The notes under the pieces: model-generated
Databases searched by the model: none
The model's input: the letters and a program-made list of their open reading frames with translations, nothing else
What the model was told of the DNA's origin: nothing
NCBI RefSeq assembly: GCF_003258295.1
Contig: NZ_QKYN01000037.1
Span: 1 to 64,000, forward strand
Reading direction: 5' to 3'
DNA: 64,000 bases
Source: Streptacidiphilus pinicola
GTDB lineage: Bacteria; Actinomycetota; Actinomycetes; Streptomycetales; Streptomycetaceae
Program-made: the position numbers and the translations under genes
Shown: positions 16,430-25,615 of the stretch, piece after piece
Position numbering within the stretch: position 1 is the stretch's first letter
How the letters are laid out: each line of letters starts with the position of its first letter

Positions 16430-19400
16430 GTGACGGAAGAGCAGCCCTTCGATGACCGCCGCGAGGCGCATGTCCTGCTGCGCGACGACGGAACGCACCG
16501 CGCCGTGTGGCCGGCGCACCTGCCCCTGCCGGAAGGCTGGCAGCAGGTCGGCGAGGACGCCCCGTCAGCCGCCGACTGCGCCGCCGCCCTCCGCGGGGAG
16601 CAGGCCAGGTCGCCGCTCGGCCGTCGGGTCGCCGACGAGGACGGGGCCCGCGCGCCGGCCCGGCCCGGCAACGCTGCGACGGTGTCCGCGACGATCCGGG
16701 CACTCGCGCGGTCCTGCCCGCAGGCACCCGCCGTGCTGTGCGAGGACGCCGAACTCGACTACCGGGAGCTGGACGAGCGCGCCGACCGTCTCGCCGACCG
16801 ACTGCGCGCCCGCGGCGTTCGGCCGGACGCGGTGGTGGCGGTGTGCCTGGACCGGACGCCCGATCTGGTCGTCTCGCTCCTCGCGGTGCAGCGGGCCGGC
16901 TCCGCCTTCCTCCCGCTCGACCCCGCCGCGCCCCCGCAGCGGCTGACCCGGCTCGCCACCGACGTCCGCGCCACACATGTCCTGACGAACCGCCGGCACG
17001 CCCCGCTGTTCGCGGCGCTGTCCGCGGATGCCGCGGAACGGTCCGACCCCGGGGCCGAGGGCTTGCCCTCGGTCGTCGCCGTGGAGGATCTGCTCGCCGA
17101 TCCGGCGGATGTCGGGGACCCCTCGGACCGGCCGTCGCACGACCCCGATCCTGACGGTCTGGCCTACGTCATCTACACCTCCGGGTCGACCGGACCGCCG
17201 AAAGGGATCGCGGTCACCCACCGGGCCCTGGCCGGCTCCCTGTCGGCGGCGGCGGACTACTACGGCCTGGGCGCGGGAGACCGGGTGCTCCACCTGGCCG
17301 CGCTCGGCTTCGACACCTCACTCGAGCAGATCTTCGCACCGCTCACCGCGGGAGCCGCCGTGGTGCTGACCGGCGAACAGGTGTGGGCGCCCACCGAACT
17401 TCTGCGGGGCGTCCCCGAACACGGCGTCACGGTCATCGACCTCACCCCCGCGTACTGGCGTCGACTGCTCGATCTGCTGGGCCCGGGCCAGGAGCGGCTC
17501 ACCTCGGTGCGCCTGGTCATCCTGGGCGGCGAGATCGTGCATGCGAAGGACTGCGAGGCCTGGCTCCGGCATTTCCCCGGCACCAGGCTGGTGAACGCGT
17601 ACGGCCTGACCGAGACGACCATCACCTCGACGGCGGGCGACCTCACCGAGCAGGTCCTCACCGCGCCGGGCGGTGCGCCCGCGCCGGTGGGCCGCGCGCT
17701 TCGGGGCTCGCAGGTCCATGTCCTCGATCCGCAGCTGCGCCCCGTGGCGCCCGGCGAGCGCGGTGAGGTCTACGTCGGCGGGTCCCACCTGGCCGAAGGC
17801 ATCTGGGACCGGCCCGACCTGACCGCCCTGCAGTTCCTGCCGGACCCCTACGCCGGCATTCCGGGAGCGCGGATGTACCGCACGGGCGACACCGGGCGTT
17901 GGCGTGCGGACGGAAACCTGGAGATCCTCGGCCGGGTCGACGACCAGGTCAAGATCCGCGGGTTCAGGATCGACCCGGCGGAGATCGAGAGCGTGCTGCG
18001 CTCCCAGCCGGGCGTGGTCCAGGCGGTGGTGACGGTACGCCCCGCCCGCCAGGGCGGTGACACGGAGTTGGCGGCCTTCTACACGCTCGCAGGAGGCCCC
18101 TCGGCGCAACTGGACCCCTCGCCCGAGCGGCTGCGCTCGGCGTTGGCGGACGTCCTGCCCGGCTACATGGTCCCGGCGGTGTTCACCGCGCTGCCGCAGC
18201 TGCCGCTGACCCCGAACGGCAAGATCGACCGCAAGTCCCTGCCGCACGCCGAACCGGTCCTGGTCTCCGTCCAGGGGCGACCGGCGCTGCCGCCCACCCC
18301 CGTACACGCGGGGATGGCCGAGCTGTGGGGGCGGATCCTGGACGTGCCGCAGATCGAGGCCGAGGACGACTTCTTCGAGCTCGGTGGGAACTCCCTGCTG
18401 GCGATGGAGATGCTGGCCCGCGCGAGGATCATGTTCGGCATCGACATCGACCAGACCCGCGAGCTGGCCCGGTCCCTGCTCCACCACTCCACTCTCTCCG
18501 CCTTCGCGGAATGCGCGCGGCAGGCCCGGGCGGGCACCCTGGCCGAGGCCGAGCACGTCGTGACGGACTTCGCCGCCGAATCCCAGCTGCTCCTCAGTTG
18601 GAGCCGCAGCGAGGCTCGGCCGCCGATCTGGCAACAGCCGGCCGACGTGCTGCTCAGCGGCGCCACCGGCCTGTGCGGCTCGCACATGCTCGCCCACCTG
18701 CTGGAGCACAGCCGGGCACGGGTCCACTGCCTGGTCCGGGCGGCGGACGCGGAGCAGGCGTGGGAGCGCATCCGGGCCGCCCACCAGCGGTACCTGCGGC
18801 ACGACCTGGACGTCGACCTGCGCGACGAGCGAATCCTGCCGATCGTAAGCGACCTGAGCCGTCCCCGGTTCGGGCTCCCCCAAGGCACCTTCACCCGCCT
18901 CGGGGACACCGTCGACGTCATCTACCACTTCGGCGGCCTGGTCAACTTCATCTACCCGTACCAGGATCTGCGGGCCGTCAACGTCGACTCCGTCCGCGAG
19001 ATGGTACGCCTGGCCGCGCCGCGGTCCGTCCCCCTGCACTACACCTCCAGCATGGCGGTCTTCGCCGGCTTCGGTCCGGCCGGCGTCCGGACGGTCAGCG
19101 AGGACACGCCGCTGCACTACGCCGACTACCTGTCGGTCGGATACGTGGAGACCAAGTGGGTGGCCGAGGCGATGCTGCAGCAAGCCGCCCGGGAAGGCGT
19201 TCCGGTGGTCGTGTACCGGCTCCAGGACGTCACCGGGTCGACCAGTACCGGCGTCCTCAACACCTCCACCGAGATCTGCGCGCTGATCAGGTTCATGGCC
19301 GACACCGGTCGCTGCCCGGCCGTCGACCTCCCCCTCGACTTCCTTCCGGCGGACGTCTTCGCGCAGGCCGTCGGGCACATCTCCACGACCCGCCCGGCCC

Positions 19401-20569
19401 GTGGCGGCGTCTACCACCTGACCAACCCGAGGCCGGCGCTGGTGAGTTCGCTTGCCGACTGCCTGCGGTTGCGGGGCTATCCGGTCGAGCTGGTCCCCTA
19501 CGCCACCTGGGTCGCCGACCTGGTCCAGTTCGCGGCCGGCCATCCCACACATCCCATGACGCCGTTCGTGCCCTTGTTCGTGGACCGGTGCAACGGAGCC
19601 GATCTCACCGTCAGCGAGATGTACCTGCAGAACGTCTTCCCGGCGTTCACCCGGGTCAAGGCCGAACGGGCCCTGCTCGACAGCGGGGTCGAGATCCCGC
19701 CGGTGGACCTGCGCATGCTCGACAGCTATGTGGACTTCCTCCAGTCGGAGGGGTACCTCGAGCCGCCGCGCGGTCCGGTCCACGGGCGGCAGCACGTCGG
19801 CTGGGCCGAGATCGACCTGTCCCAGGCCGCCCGGGAAGGGCCGGTGGCGTTCGGTGGCGAACTCGGTCCCGACCAGCTCATGGCGGCCTACAGGGCGGGG
19901 GCCTTTCCGATCCCCGTCACCGACGACGCCAGCCGTGCCCGTCAACAGGCAAGCTGCGCCGAGGGTGTGGCGGCCGGCAGGATCCCGTTCGCCGGGCCCC
20001 GCACCGGCGATCCCTGGGCGGTCGCCTGGTGGTCGCCGGATCCGAGACCGGTCCTGCCCCCTGCCGAGGTGCACCTCAGTCGCAGACTCGCGCGGCGCCT
20101 GCGCAACCGGCTGCAGTGGACGACCACCGTGGACCGTGACTTCGAAACGGTCGTCCGGTCCTGCCGCGACGGGCGGGATCCGGTGTGGCTGACCGACGAC
20201 CTGGTCCGCAGCCTGGTGCGCCTGCATGAAGCCGGCCGGGCGCACAGCGTCGAAGTCTGGGACGGCGAGCAGCTGATCGGCGGCGTGTTCGGGGTTCGGC
20301 TCGGCCGGGTGTTCAGCCTCGACTCGATGTTCGGCCGTCAGGTCGGCGCCGCTCAGGTCGCGGTGGCGGATCTGGCGCGGCGGTTCGCGCAGGCCGGCGG
20401 GGCCGTACTGGACGCCCAGTGGGACAGCCCGCATGTGCGGGCGATGGGTGCTGTCCTGCTGCCCCGGGCCCGGTACCTCGCGCTGTTGCGGGACCGCACC
20501 GGCCCGGAACTGCCGCTGCCGGCCGGGGTCGAGAAGGCCGCGCGGCTGGTGTCGGAGCCGATCTCCTGA
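16430..20569 (+). CDS. MbtH-A-T-R-Aat fusion peptide synthetase (tRNA-dependent)
   Basis: The 1379-residue product starts at GTG 16430, with GGAGG 7 bases upstream. Domains in order: (1) MbtH-like, residues ~5-60 (PFDD, then VWP and PEGW); (2) adenylation, ~80-600, with YTSGSTGPPKG, NAYGLTETT, YRTGDTGRW and NGKIDRKSLP cores; (3) carrier, ~630-720, Ser in FFELGGNSLLA near 654; (4) thioester reductase, ~735-1110, GATGLCG and catalytic YVETK; (5) leucyl/phenylalanyl-tRNA-protein transferase, ~1140-1345, with AWWSPDPRPVL, HEAGRAHSVEVWDG and SLDSMF blocks. No condensation domain exists. I infer that the tRNA transferase domain adds Leu/Phe to the carrier-bound residue and the reductase releases an aldehyde. 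The A-domain pocket, aligned by eye, reads D-T-E-D-I-G-A-I-T, whose acidic residues hint at a basic substrate. Confidence 0.9.
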   Translation: MTEEQPFDDRREAHVLLRDDGTHRAVWPAHLPLPEGWQQVGEDAPSAADCAAALRGEQARSPLGRRVADEDGARAPARPGNAATVSATIRALARSCPQAPAVLCEDAELDYRELDERADRLADRLRARGVRPDAVVAVCLDRTPDLVVSLLAVQRAGSAFLPLDPAAPPQRLTRLATDVRATHVLTNRRHAPLFAALSADAAERSDPGAEGLPSVVAVEDLLADPADVGDPSDRPSHDPDPDGLAYVIYTSGSTGPPKGIAVTHRALAGSLSAAADYYGLGAGDRVLHLAALGFDTSLEQIFAPLTAGAAVVLTGEQVWAPTELLRGVPEHGVTVIDLTPAYWRRLLDLLGPGQERLTSVRLVILGGEIVHAKDCEAWLRHFPGTRLVNAYGLTETTITSTAGDLTEQVLTAPGGAPAPVGRALRGSQVHVLDPQLRPVAPGERGEVYVGGSHLAEGIWDRPDLTALQFLPDPYAGIPGARMYRTGDTGRWRADGNLEILGRVDDQVKIRGFRIDPAEIESVLRSQPGVVQAVVTVRPARQGGDTELAAFYTLAGGPSAQLDPSPERLRSALADVLPGYMVPAVFTALPQLPLTPNGKIDRKSLPHAEPVLVSVQGRPALPPTPVHAGMAELWGRILDVPQIEAEDDFFELGGNSLLAMEMLARARIMFGIDIDQTRELARSLLHHSTLSAFAECARQARAGTLAEAEHVVTDFAAESQLLLSWSRSEARPPIWQQPADVLLSGATGLCGSHMLAHLLEHSRARVHCLVRAADAEQAWERIRAAHQRYLRHDLDVDLRDERILPIVSDLSRPRFGLPQGTFTRLGDTVDVIYHFGGLVNFIYPYQDLRAVNVDSVREMVRLAAPRSVPLHYTSSMAVFAGFGPAGVRTVSEDTPLHYADYLSVGYVETKWVAEAMLQQAAREGVPVVVYRLQDVTGSTSTGVLNTSTEICALIRFMADTGRCPAVDLPLDFLPADVFAQAVGHISTTRPARGGVYHLTNPRPALVSSLADCLRLRGYPVELVPYATWVADLVQFAAGHPTHPMTPFVPLFVDRCNGADLTVSEMYLQNVFPAFTRVKAERALLDSGVEIPPVDLRMLDSYVDFLQSEGYLEPPRGPVHGRQHVGWAEIDLSQAAREGPVAFGGELGPDQLMAAYRAGAFPIPVTDDASRARQQASCAEGVAAGRIPFAGPRTGDPWAVAWWSPDPRPVLPPAEVHLSRRLARRLRNRLQWTTTVDRDFETVVRSCRDGRDPVWLTDDLVRSLVRLHEAGRAHSVEVWDGEQLIGGVFGVRLGRVFSLDSMFGRQVGAAQVAVADLARRFAQAGGAVLDAQWDSPHVRAMGAVLLPRARYLALLRDRTGPELPLPAGVEKAARLVSEPIS

Positions 20570-20628
20570 CCGCCTGCGCGGGAGCCGTCACACCACCGGG
20601 AGGTGCGCCCGCCACCGGAGGCCGGCAC

Positions 20629-22098
20629 TCACCGCGCATCCTCGTCGCCCGTGTCCACGGTGAAGCCGCGCCGGCTCATGGCACCCCAGACCTGCGGGGC
20701 TCCGCGCAGGGCGTCCCACATGCCGCGGACCCGCCACCAAGCCGTGAACTGGCGGTAGCCGATGTTCTCGGCCAGCGCCCCCACGAGTGCGCCGCCCAGG
20801 TCGCGCCAGCGGGGGTACCGGTGGAACGCGTACTCCTCGGCGACGAGGGCGGCCAGGCTGACGACCATGGCGTAGCCGTAGGCGACGAGCAGGAAGCGCC
20901 ACAGGAACGTCAGGTCGACGGCGCCCAGCAGGAGCCCGAGCGGCACCAGGACCAGGCCGGAGAGTTCGACCACGGGGGCCAGCAGCTCGAACAGCACGTA
21001 GAATGGGAGCGCCAGCATGCCGACCCGGCCGTAGCGGCGGTTGCCGATCAGGCGCCGGTGTTTGAGCAGGATCTCGGTGAGGCCGCGATGCCAGCGCCGA
21101 CGCTGCCGACCGAGGATCAGCGGGGTCTCCGGCGCCTCGCTCCACGAGATCGGCTCGCCCACGAAGACGATCCGGTAGTCGCGGTGGTGCTCACGCTGGT
21201 GCCGGTGGAGTCGGACGACCAGTTCCGCGTCCTCGCCCAGACAGTCCGGGTCCATGCCGCCGATCGCGACCACGGCGTCCCGGCGGAAGAGCCCGAAGGC
21301 CCCCGCGATCACCAGCAGTCCGCCGACGCGGGACCAGCCCGTCCGGCCGAGCAGGAAGGCGCGCAGGTACTCGACCGTCTGGATCCTGGCGAGCAGGCGT
21401 TGCGGCATCCGGACCTGCGCGATGCGTCCTGCCAGCACGGTGCAGCCGTTGGCGACGCCGACGACCCCGCCCGCCGCCACCACGTGCAGGGGGTCGTCGG
21501 CGAAGGGCTTGGCGATGGCGAGCAGCGCCTGCGGGTCGAGGATCGAGTCCGCGTCGACCATGCAGAGCAGCGGATAACGGGCGAGGTCGATTCCGAGGTT
21601 GAGGGCGTCCGCCTTGCCGCCGTTGCGCTTGCGGGCGACCAGCAGCGGTACGGCCCCGCCCCGCGGCAGGTGGACCGACTCCACCTCGCCTCGCGCGGTC
21701 ACCTCGCCGGGGACCACGTACGGCACCTCGGTCAGGTCGAACGCCTCGGTCAGCCGTTCCAAGGTGGCGTCCGTCGAGCCGTCGTCGACGACGATCACTT
21801 CGAAGCTGGGGTAGCGGAGCAGCAGCATCGCCTCCACTGCGGAGACGATGCCGGCCTCCTCGTTGTGCGCGGGCACGATCACCGAGACGGGCAGGGTGAA
21901 CGGGCTTGCCGCGATGTCGTCGTAGCCCGCGAACGGCGCTCGGCGCAGATGGCGCGCGAAGTCGCCTGCGGCGATCAGGACCAGGACGAGGTAGGCGGTG
22001 TTGATGGCGAGGAAGTAGCCCAGGATGGCGGCGTCGGTGACGTGGATGACCTGGATCAGGACCTCGTGCCCCGGCACCGGGAACAGTGCGCCCCTCAC
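20629..22098 (-). CDS. membrane family 2 glycosyltransferase (polysaccharide synthase)
   Basis: This 489-residue processive GT2 resembles the hyaluronan/PNAG/cellulose synthase group. An N-terminal membrane helix precedes the catalytic domain VSVIVPAHNEEAGIV, VVDDGSTD, MVDADS, the GEDAELV acceptor-base motif and QRRRW. Three or four C-terminal membrane helices follow (LPFYVLFELLAPVVELSGLVL and others). The start is GTG 22098, overlapping the HEAT gene stop by 4 bases; the longer open frame upstream is a shadow. The polymer is unknown. Position in an operon with a response regulator, and opposite a cyclic-di-GMP gene, fits a regulated exopolysaccharide synthase. Confidence 0.9.
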   Translation of the reverse strand: MRGALFPVPGHEVLIQVIHVTDAAILGYFLAINTAYLVLVLIAAGDFARHLRRAPFAGYDDIAASPFTLPVSVIVPAHNEEAGIVSAVEAMLLLRYPSFEVIVVDDGSTDATLERLTEAFDLTEVPYVVPGEVTARGEVESVHLPRGGAVPLLVARKRNGGKADALNLGIDLARYPLLCMVDADSILDPQALLAIAKPFADDPLHVVAAGGVVGVANGCTVLAGRIAQVRMPQRLLARIQTVEYLRAFLLGRTGWSRVGGLLVIAGAFGLFRRDAVVAIGGMDPDCLGEDAELVVRLHRHQREHHRDYRIVFVGEPISWSEAPETPLILGRQRRRWHRGLTEILLKHRRLIGNRRYGRVGMLALPFYVLFELLAPVVELSGLVLVPLGLLLGAVDLTFLWRFLLVAYGYAMVVSLAALVAEEYAFHRYPRWRDLGGALVGALAENIGYRQFTAWWRVRGMWDALRGAPQVWGAMSRRGFTVDTGDEDAR

Positions 22099-23201
22099 GT
22101 CTCCACCGTCGGGTCCCCGGCCGGGCGTGCCCTGCCCTTGCTGATCGCGGCCTGGGCGAGCGCCGCGCCGGCCTGTCTGGCGGCCCGATCGCCGTGGATG
22201 CCCCCAAGAACGCGGCGCAGCTCCCACTCGCCCCCCTGGCCGAGCCGCGCCATGGAACGGGCCGCGGTGGCCGCCACGCGCGGAACCGGGTCGCCGAGCA
22301 GTTCCCCGAGCCGCCCGGCCACACCTGGGTCGCCGAGGCGACCCAGCGAGCCGGCCGCCACGGCGCGCAGGCTCTCGGGCCGATCCGGGCCCAGGGCGTC
22401 GAGCAGCGGTTCCAGGGCCTGCGGCGCACCGAGGGATCCGAGGGCGCGGGCTGCCCTGATCTGTACCTCGGGATGGGGGTCGGTGGTCAGGGCGAGGGCG
22501 ATCCTCGGCGCCCAGGCGGTCGCGCCCACGGCACCCAGGACCTCGACGGCGACGGCCCGCACCAGTGGCTGCGAGGCGTCGAGGCCTTCCGCGACCAGGG
22601 GTTGGCTGTCCGGACCGAGAGCGGTCAGCGCCAGCACCACCACCGACGGCGGAACCGCGAAGCGCCCGTGGAGCGCACCGAGGAGGGCGGGCACAGCGGA
22701 GGCGTCCCCCATCCGTCCCAGGGCCCTGGCCGCCACCACCCGCAGGTCGGGGTCCGCGTCGCGCAGCAGCGGCAGCAACGCCCCCACCGCCGCCTGATGA
22801 CGCAACTGGCCCAGGGTCTCGGCGGCTCGTGCGCGCCGGATCCGGCCCTCTCGCCCCAGGTCCGACATGGCCCGTTCGGCGAGTCCGCGCCGCTCGAAGA
22901 GCTCGACGAGCGAGCTCGACGCCTGACCGGTCACCTTGCCGAGGAAGACCTGGGCGACCGGCTCCAGCGCGGTCCAGCTGTGGTCGTCCAACTCGGCCAG
23001 CGTGTCGAGGATGCCGGCCCTCTCGTCGTCCTCGGCGCACAGGAGCGCGAGCAACCGGGCACGGTGGGGCTCGGCGGCCCGCTCCGCGCGGACCTGCCGG
23101 ACCTGACGCCGGACGCGCAGACCGACCAGAACGGCCAGCAGCACCGCGCCCGCCACGGCGAGCACCCCCGCGGCCACGTCGAGCAGTCCGAGGGAGCTCA
23201 T
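22095..23201 (-). CDS. membrane-anchored HEAT-repeat protein
   Basis: This 368-residue protein has one N-terminal membrane helix (LLDVAAGVLAVAGAVLLAVLVGL) followed by a basic linker. About eight HEAT/PBS-lyase-type helical repeats follow, e.g. RRARAAETLGQLRHQAAVGA, DLRVVAARALGRMGDASAVP and VQIRAARALGSLGAPQALEP. Such repeats form a scaffold for protein contacts; no enzymatic motif is seen. Its start overlaps the response-regulator stop (ATGA) and its stop overlaps the glycosyltransferase start. This suggests a membrane scaffold linking signal input to the synthase. Confidence 0.85.
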   Translation of the reverse strand: MSSLGLLDVAAGVLAVAGAVLLAVLVGLRVRRQVRQVRAERAAEPHRARLLALLCAEDDERAGILDTLAELDDHSWTALEPVAQVFLGKVTGQASSSLVELFERRGLAERAMSDLGREGRIRRARAAETLGQLRHQAAVGALLPLLRDADPDLRVVAARALGRMGDASAVPALLGALHGRFAVPPSVVVLALTALGPDSQPLVAEGLDASQPLVRAVAVEVLGAVGATAWAPRIALALTTDPHPEVQIRAARALGSLGAPQALEPLLDALGPDRPESLRAVAAGSLGRLGDPGVAGRLGELLGDPVPRVAATAARSMARLGQGGEWELRRVLGGIHGDRAARQAGAALAQAAISKGRARPAGDPTVET

Positions 23202-23572
23202 CGGGCGAGCCTCGCGAGCACGGCCTCGACCCGGCTGATGAGCTCGCGAGGGCTGAAAGGCTTGACGATGTAGTCGTCGGCGCCTGCCGCGAAGCCCGTC
23301 TCGACGTCGGCCTCCTGGGAACGCGCGGTCAGCAGGATCACCGGCAGGGCTCTTGTCGCCGCGTCGGCCCGCAGTTCGCGGCAGACATCCAGGCCGGACA
23401 TCCCCGGCATCCTGACGTCGAGGAGCACGAGGTCCACGTGGTGTTCGCGGACCGACTTGAGGGCGGCCAGCCCGTTCTCGGCGGCGATCACGTCGTGGCC
23501 CGCGTGGGTGAGTTTGTAGGACACCAGATTGCGGATGTCGATGTCGTCATCGGCCACCAGGACGGCTGCCAT
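23198..23572 (-). CDS. single-domain response regulator
   Basis: The 124-residue receiver domain has all key residues: acidic pair VADDD, phosphoacceptor Asp in LVLLDVRMPG (near residue 53), LLTARS with the switch Thr, and KPF with the conserved Lys. There is no output domain. ATG 23572 follows a strong AAAGGAGGGGG site; the longer frame upstream is non-coding. It heads the regulator-HEAT-GT2 operon. A cognate kinase is not adjacent; the hybrid kinase at 45.8 kb is too far away to assign. Confidence 0.93.
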   Translation of the reverse strand: MAAVLVADDDIDIRNLVSYKLTHAGHDVIAAENGLAALKSVREHHVDLVLLDVRMPGMSGLDVCRELRADAATRALPVILLTARSQEADVETGFAAGADDYIVKPFSPRELISRVEAVLARLAR

Positions 23573-23676
23573 CGCCCCCTCCTTTCGCTCGTGATCGGTC
23601 CTCGAGCGGCTCCGCACCGGCGCAGGCACGGTTCGGGTGGAAAGGACAGGTGCCCGGCCAGGATGACGGGGGGTGA

Positions 23677-23714
23677 ACGTCGCGGGCCCCAGACCTGAAT
23701 GAGGCCCGCGACGT
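23677..23714. terminator. 12-bp hairpin between the sedolisin-like gene and the regulator operon
   Basis: ACGTCGCGGGCC (23677-23688) and GGCCCGCGACGT (23703-23714) are perfect inverted arms with a 14-base loop. It lies 105 bases upstream of the regulator start and 340 bases downstream of the sedolisin-like stop. It is either a terminator or a leader element of the operon. The remaining bases from 23573 to 24052 show no gene. Confidence 0.5.
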
Positions 23715-24052
23715 CGTCTGTCCATGGTCGGGCCGCTCTGATGCGGAGGCAGGGCAAGAGCCACGCGGACCGGCACATCCATGGACAGGCGATCCCGCTT
23801 CGGAGTTGACCGTGCAGCGCGGCGGCCGACCGGGGGCGTCTCCCTGCTGCCAGGTTGGGGCAGTGGAGATCATCGGTCGCCGCGTGAGCACGTGAAGGGC
23901 GCCCAGCCCTCCGAAGCGGTCACGACCGGCCCAACGACAGCCGGCCGCGCAGGGTGCGGCCGCTCCCCCGGGCGAGTGATCCACACCAGCCATTCGGACC
24001 TGCGGCGAGTCGGGCGAGTTGGTAAGGGCGACCGCAAGCCCTGGCCAATTCC

Positions 24053-25615
24053 TCATCCGTGCAACCGATTCGGGCGGGACGGCGCGGCCGCCCGCGCCCC
24101 GTCGAACGGGACCCACCCGCCTGCCTGGAGGACGCCGGCCACAGCACCTCGGCCCAGGGTGAAGCGGTAGAGGGTGGGCGGGGCGAAGCCCAGCCGTGGT
24201 TGCTGAAGAGACGCGGCCCGCTGGTCGTAACCCGCCGCCAGCGCGGTCCACAGCGCTGTCGCGACGCCGGTTCCGCCCGCCGTCCGCCACCGGCCGTCGG
24301 CGTGGACCACCGGCCCCCGCACGACCCGCGCTGTCACGTCCGGGACCTCGCGCCGCCCATAGGGATCGACTCCAACCCAACGCGCCTGCCACCAGGGCTG
24401 CGCGAAGACCGCGGACCGACCGCGCCCGCTCTCGGTGCCGCCAGTCGCGGCGTCGTCCGCGGCTCCCACCGCTGTCACATGGGGGTCCGATGCGGGGAAG
24501 AGCACACCGCCGCCGGAGTCGTCTGATGCTTCGGAACCGTGATCCGCCGGGGCGTAGAAGCCGACTCCTTCCGCCGCGCCCTCCTCCAGGACCAGATCGA
24601 TCGCCCGCATGCCACTCCCCGTCCGCTGTTCCTCGGGGGCGCCCCATCCGGTCATCGCCACCGGGATGCCGGCGTCGATAACGCTCTGCCAGGCGTCGAC
24701 CTCTCCCGCCGCGCTGTTCTCGGCGGAGAACACCACCGTCGCGGTGTCCGGTGCCACCGCCTGGACTGTCTCGATCTCGGCCTCGACCGCTGCACGGCCG
24801 GCGTCCCCGTCGACCGGCCCTCCGTCGACCAGTCGCAGTTCCGGCGCGGGCGACGCCAGGGCGAACCGGCGGTCGTACGCGGCGACGTCCTGCGGGCGGA
24901 AGCCCGCGAACTCCGCGAGGGCCACCCGTGGTCGCGGCCCGCTGCGATCCCCCCGGGTGTTCGACACGGAGCCCTGGGCGTCGCGGAGCTGAGCGGGCGT
25001 CAGGCCGTCGGCCCCGCCGAAGCTCACAGTCGGCCGGCGCACGGCGCGATCGGTCAGACCGGCGATGTCCGCGACGAGATACCCCGGGTCCGCCGGGAGC
25101 TCCGGGGGCGTGGCGTTGCCGTAGAACACACGGCCGGAGGCGGGATCGCGCCAGGTGTCCAGACGGATCCCGAGGGTCCGCTCCACATCGGCCGCGCTCG
25201 CGGAGGCGTCCACCACGAGGCGGCCGGAGTGGACGTCGTCGATGTGGAAGCCGTTGCCCTCGAGGTAGGCGCGCAGACGCTCGATCTCGGCGACCGTGCG
25301 GCCGTAGCGGGCGGCAAACTGGCTTCCCCGCAGGTACTGCCGGTAGCGGGGCGAGTCGGGGTCGTCGACCTCGGCGACGTAGGTGTCCAGGTCCGCCCTG
25401 TCCCGTGCGGCCAGCGTGAAGGCGAGCCGAAGGTAGGCGCGGTGAGGCAGGTGCCCCAGATGCTGAGCTCGGCCGGTTCCGGGAAGCACGTCGTCCCGCA
25501 GGACACGGGGCGGCGCGGTGAGCTCCGCGGCGTGGGCCGCCGGCAGGACGGCGGACAGCGCCACGAGAACGGCGAAGGCACCGGCCTTGAGTCGCGCGAC
25601 GGGGCGCAGGCGCAC
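24053..25615 (-). CDS. S53 (sedolisin/kumamolisin)-like protein, catalytic Ser missing
   Basis: This 520-residue secreted protein has a signal peptide (LKAGAFAVLVALSAVLPAAHA) and starts at GTG 25615 with GGGAGGAA 5 bases upstream. A pro-peptide of the Pro-kuma_activ type is evident (YLRLAFTLAARDRADLDTYV; RYRQYLRGSQFAARYG). The catalytic part aligns by eye with S53: the EIETVQAVAPDTA strand, the oxyanion Asp in YAPADHG, and FPASDPHVTAVG. The nucleophile motif SGTS/GGTS reads GGTG, so the Ser is Gly. The Glu/Asp pair upstream also appears altered (Ala and Glu). It is therefore probably an inactive homologue with a binding or inhibitory role. Confidence 0.8.
   Translation of the reverse strand: MRLRPVARLKAGAFAVLVALSAVLPAAHAAELTAPPRVLRDDVLPGTGRAQHLGHLPHRAYLRLAFTLAARDRADLDTYVAEVDDPDSPRYRQYLRGSQFAARYGRTVAEIERLRAYLEGNGFHIDDVHSGRLVVDASASAADVERTLGIRLDTWRDPASGRVFYGNATPPELPADPGYLVADIAGLTDRAVRRPTVSFGGADGLTPAQLRDAQGSVSNTRGDRSGPRPRVALAEFAGFRPQDVAAYDRRFALASPAPELRLVDGGPVDGDAGRAAVEAEIETVQAVAPDTATVVFSAENSAAGEVDAWQSVIDAGIPVAMTGWGAPEEQRTGSGMRAIDLVLEEGAAEGVGFYAPADHGSEASDDSGGGVLFPASDPHVTAVGAADDAATGGTESGRGRSAVFAQPWWQARWVGVDPYGRREVPDVTARVVRGPVVHADGRWRTAGGTGVATALWTALAAGYDQRAASLQQPRLGFAPPTLYRFTLGRGAVAGVLQAGGWVPFDGARAAAPSRPNRLHG

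Noticed and set aside
17318-20434. 1038-codon open frame on the minus strand
   Set aside because: It is opposite the synthetase, whose motifs are complete; the translation is His/Arg/Gln-rich with no recognisable domain.
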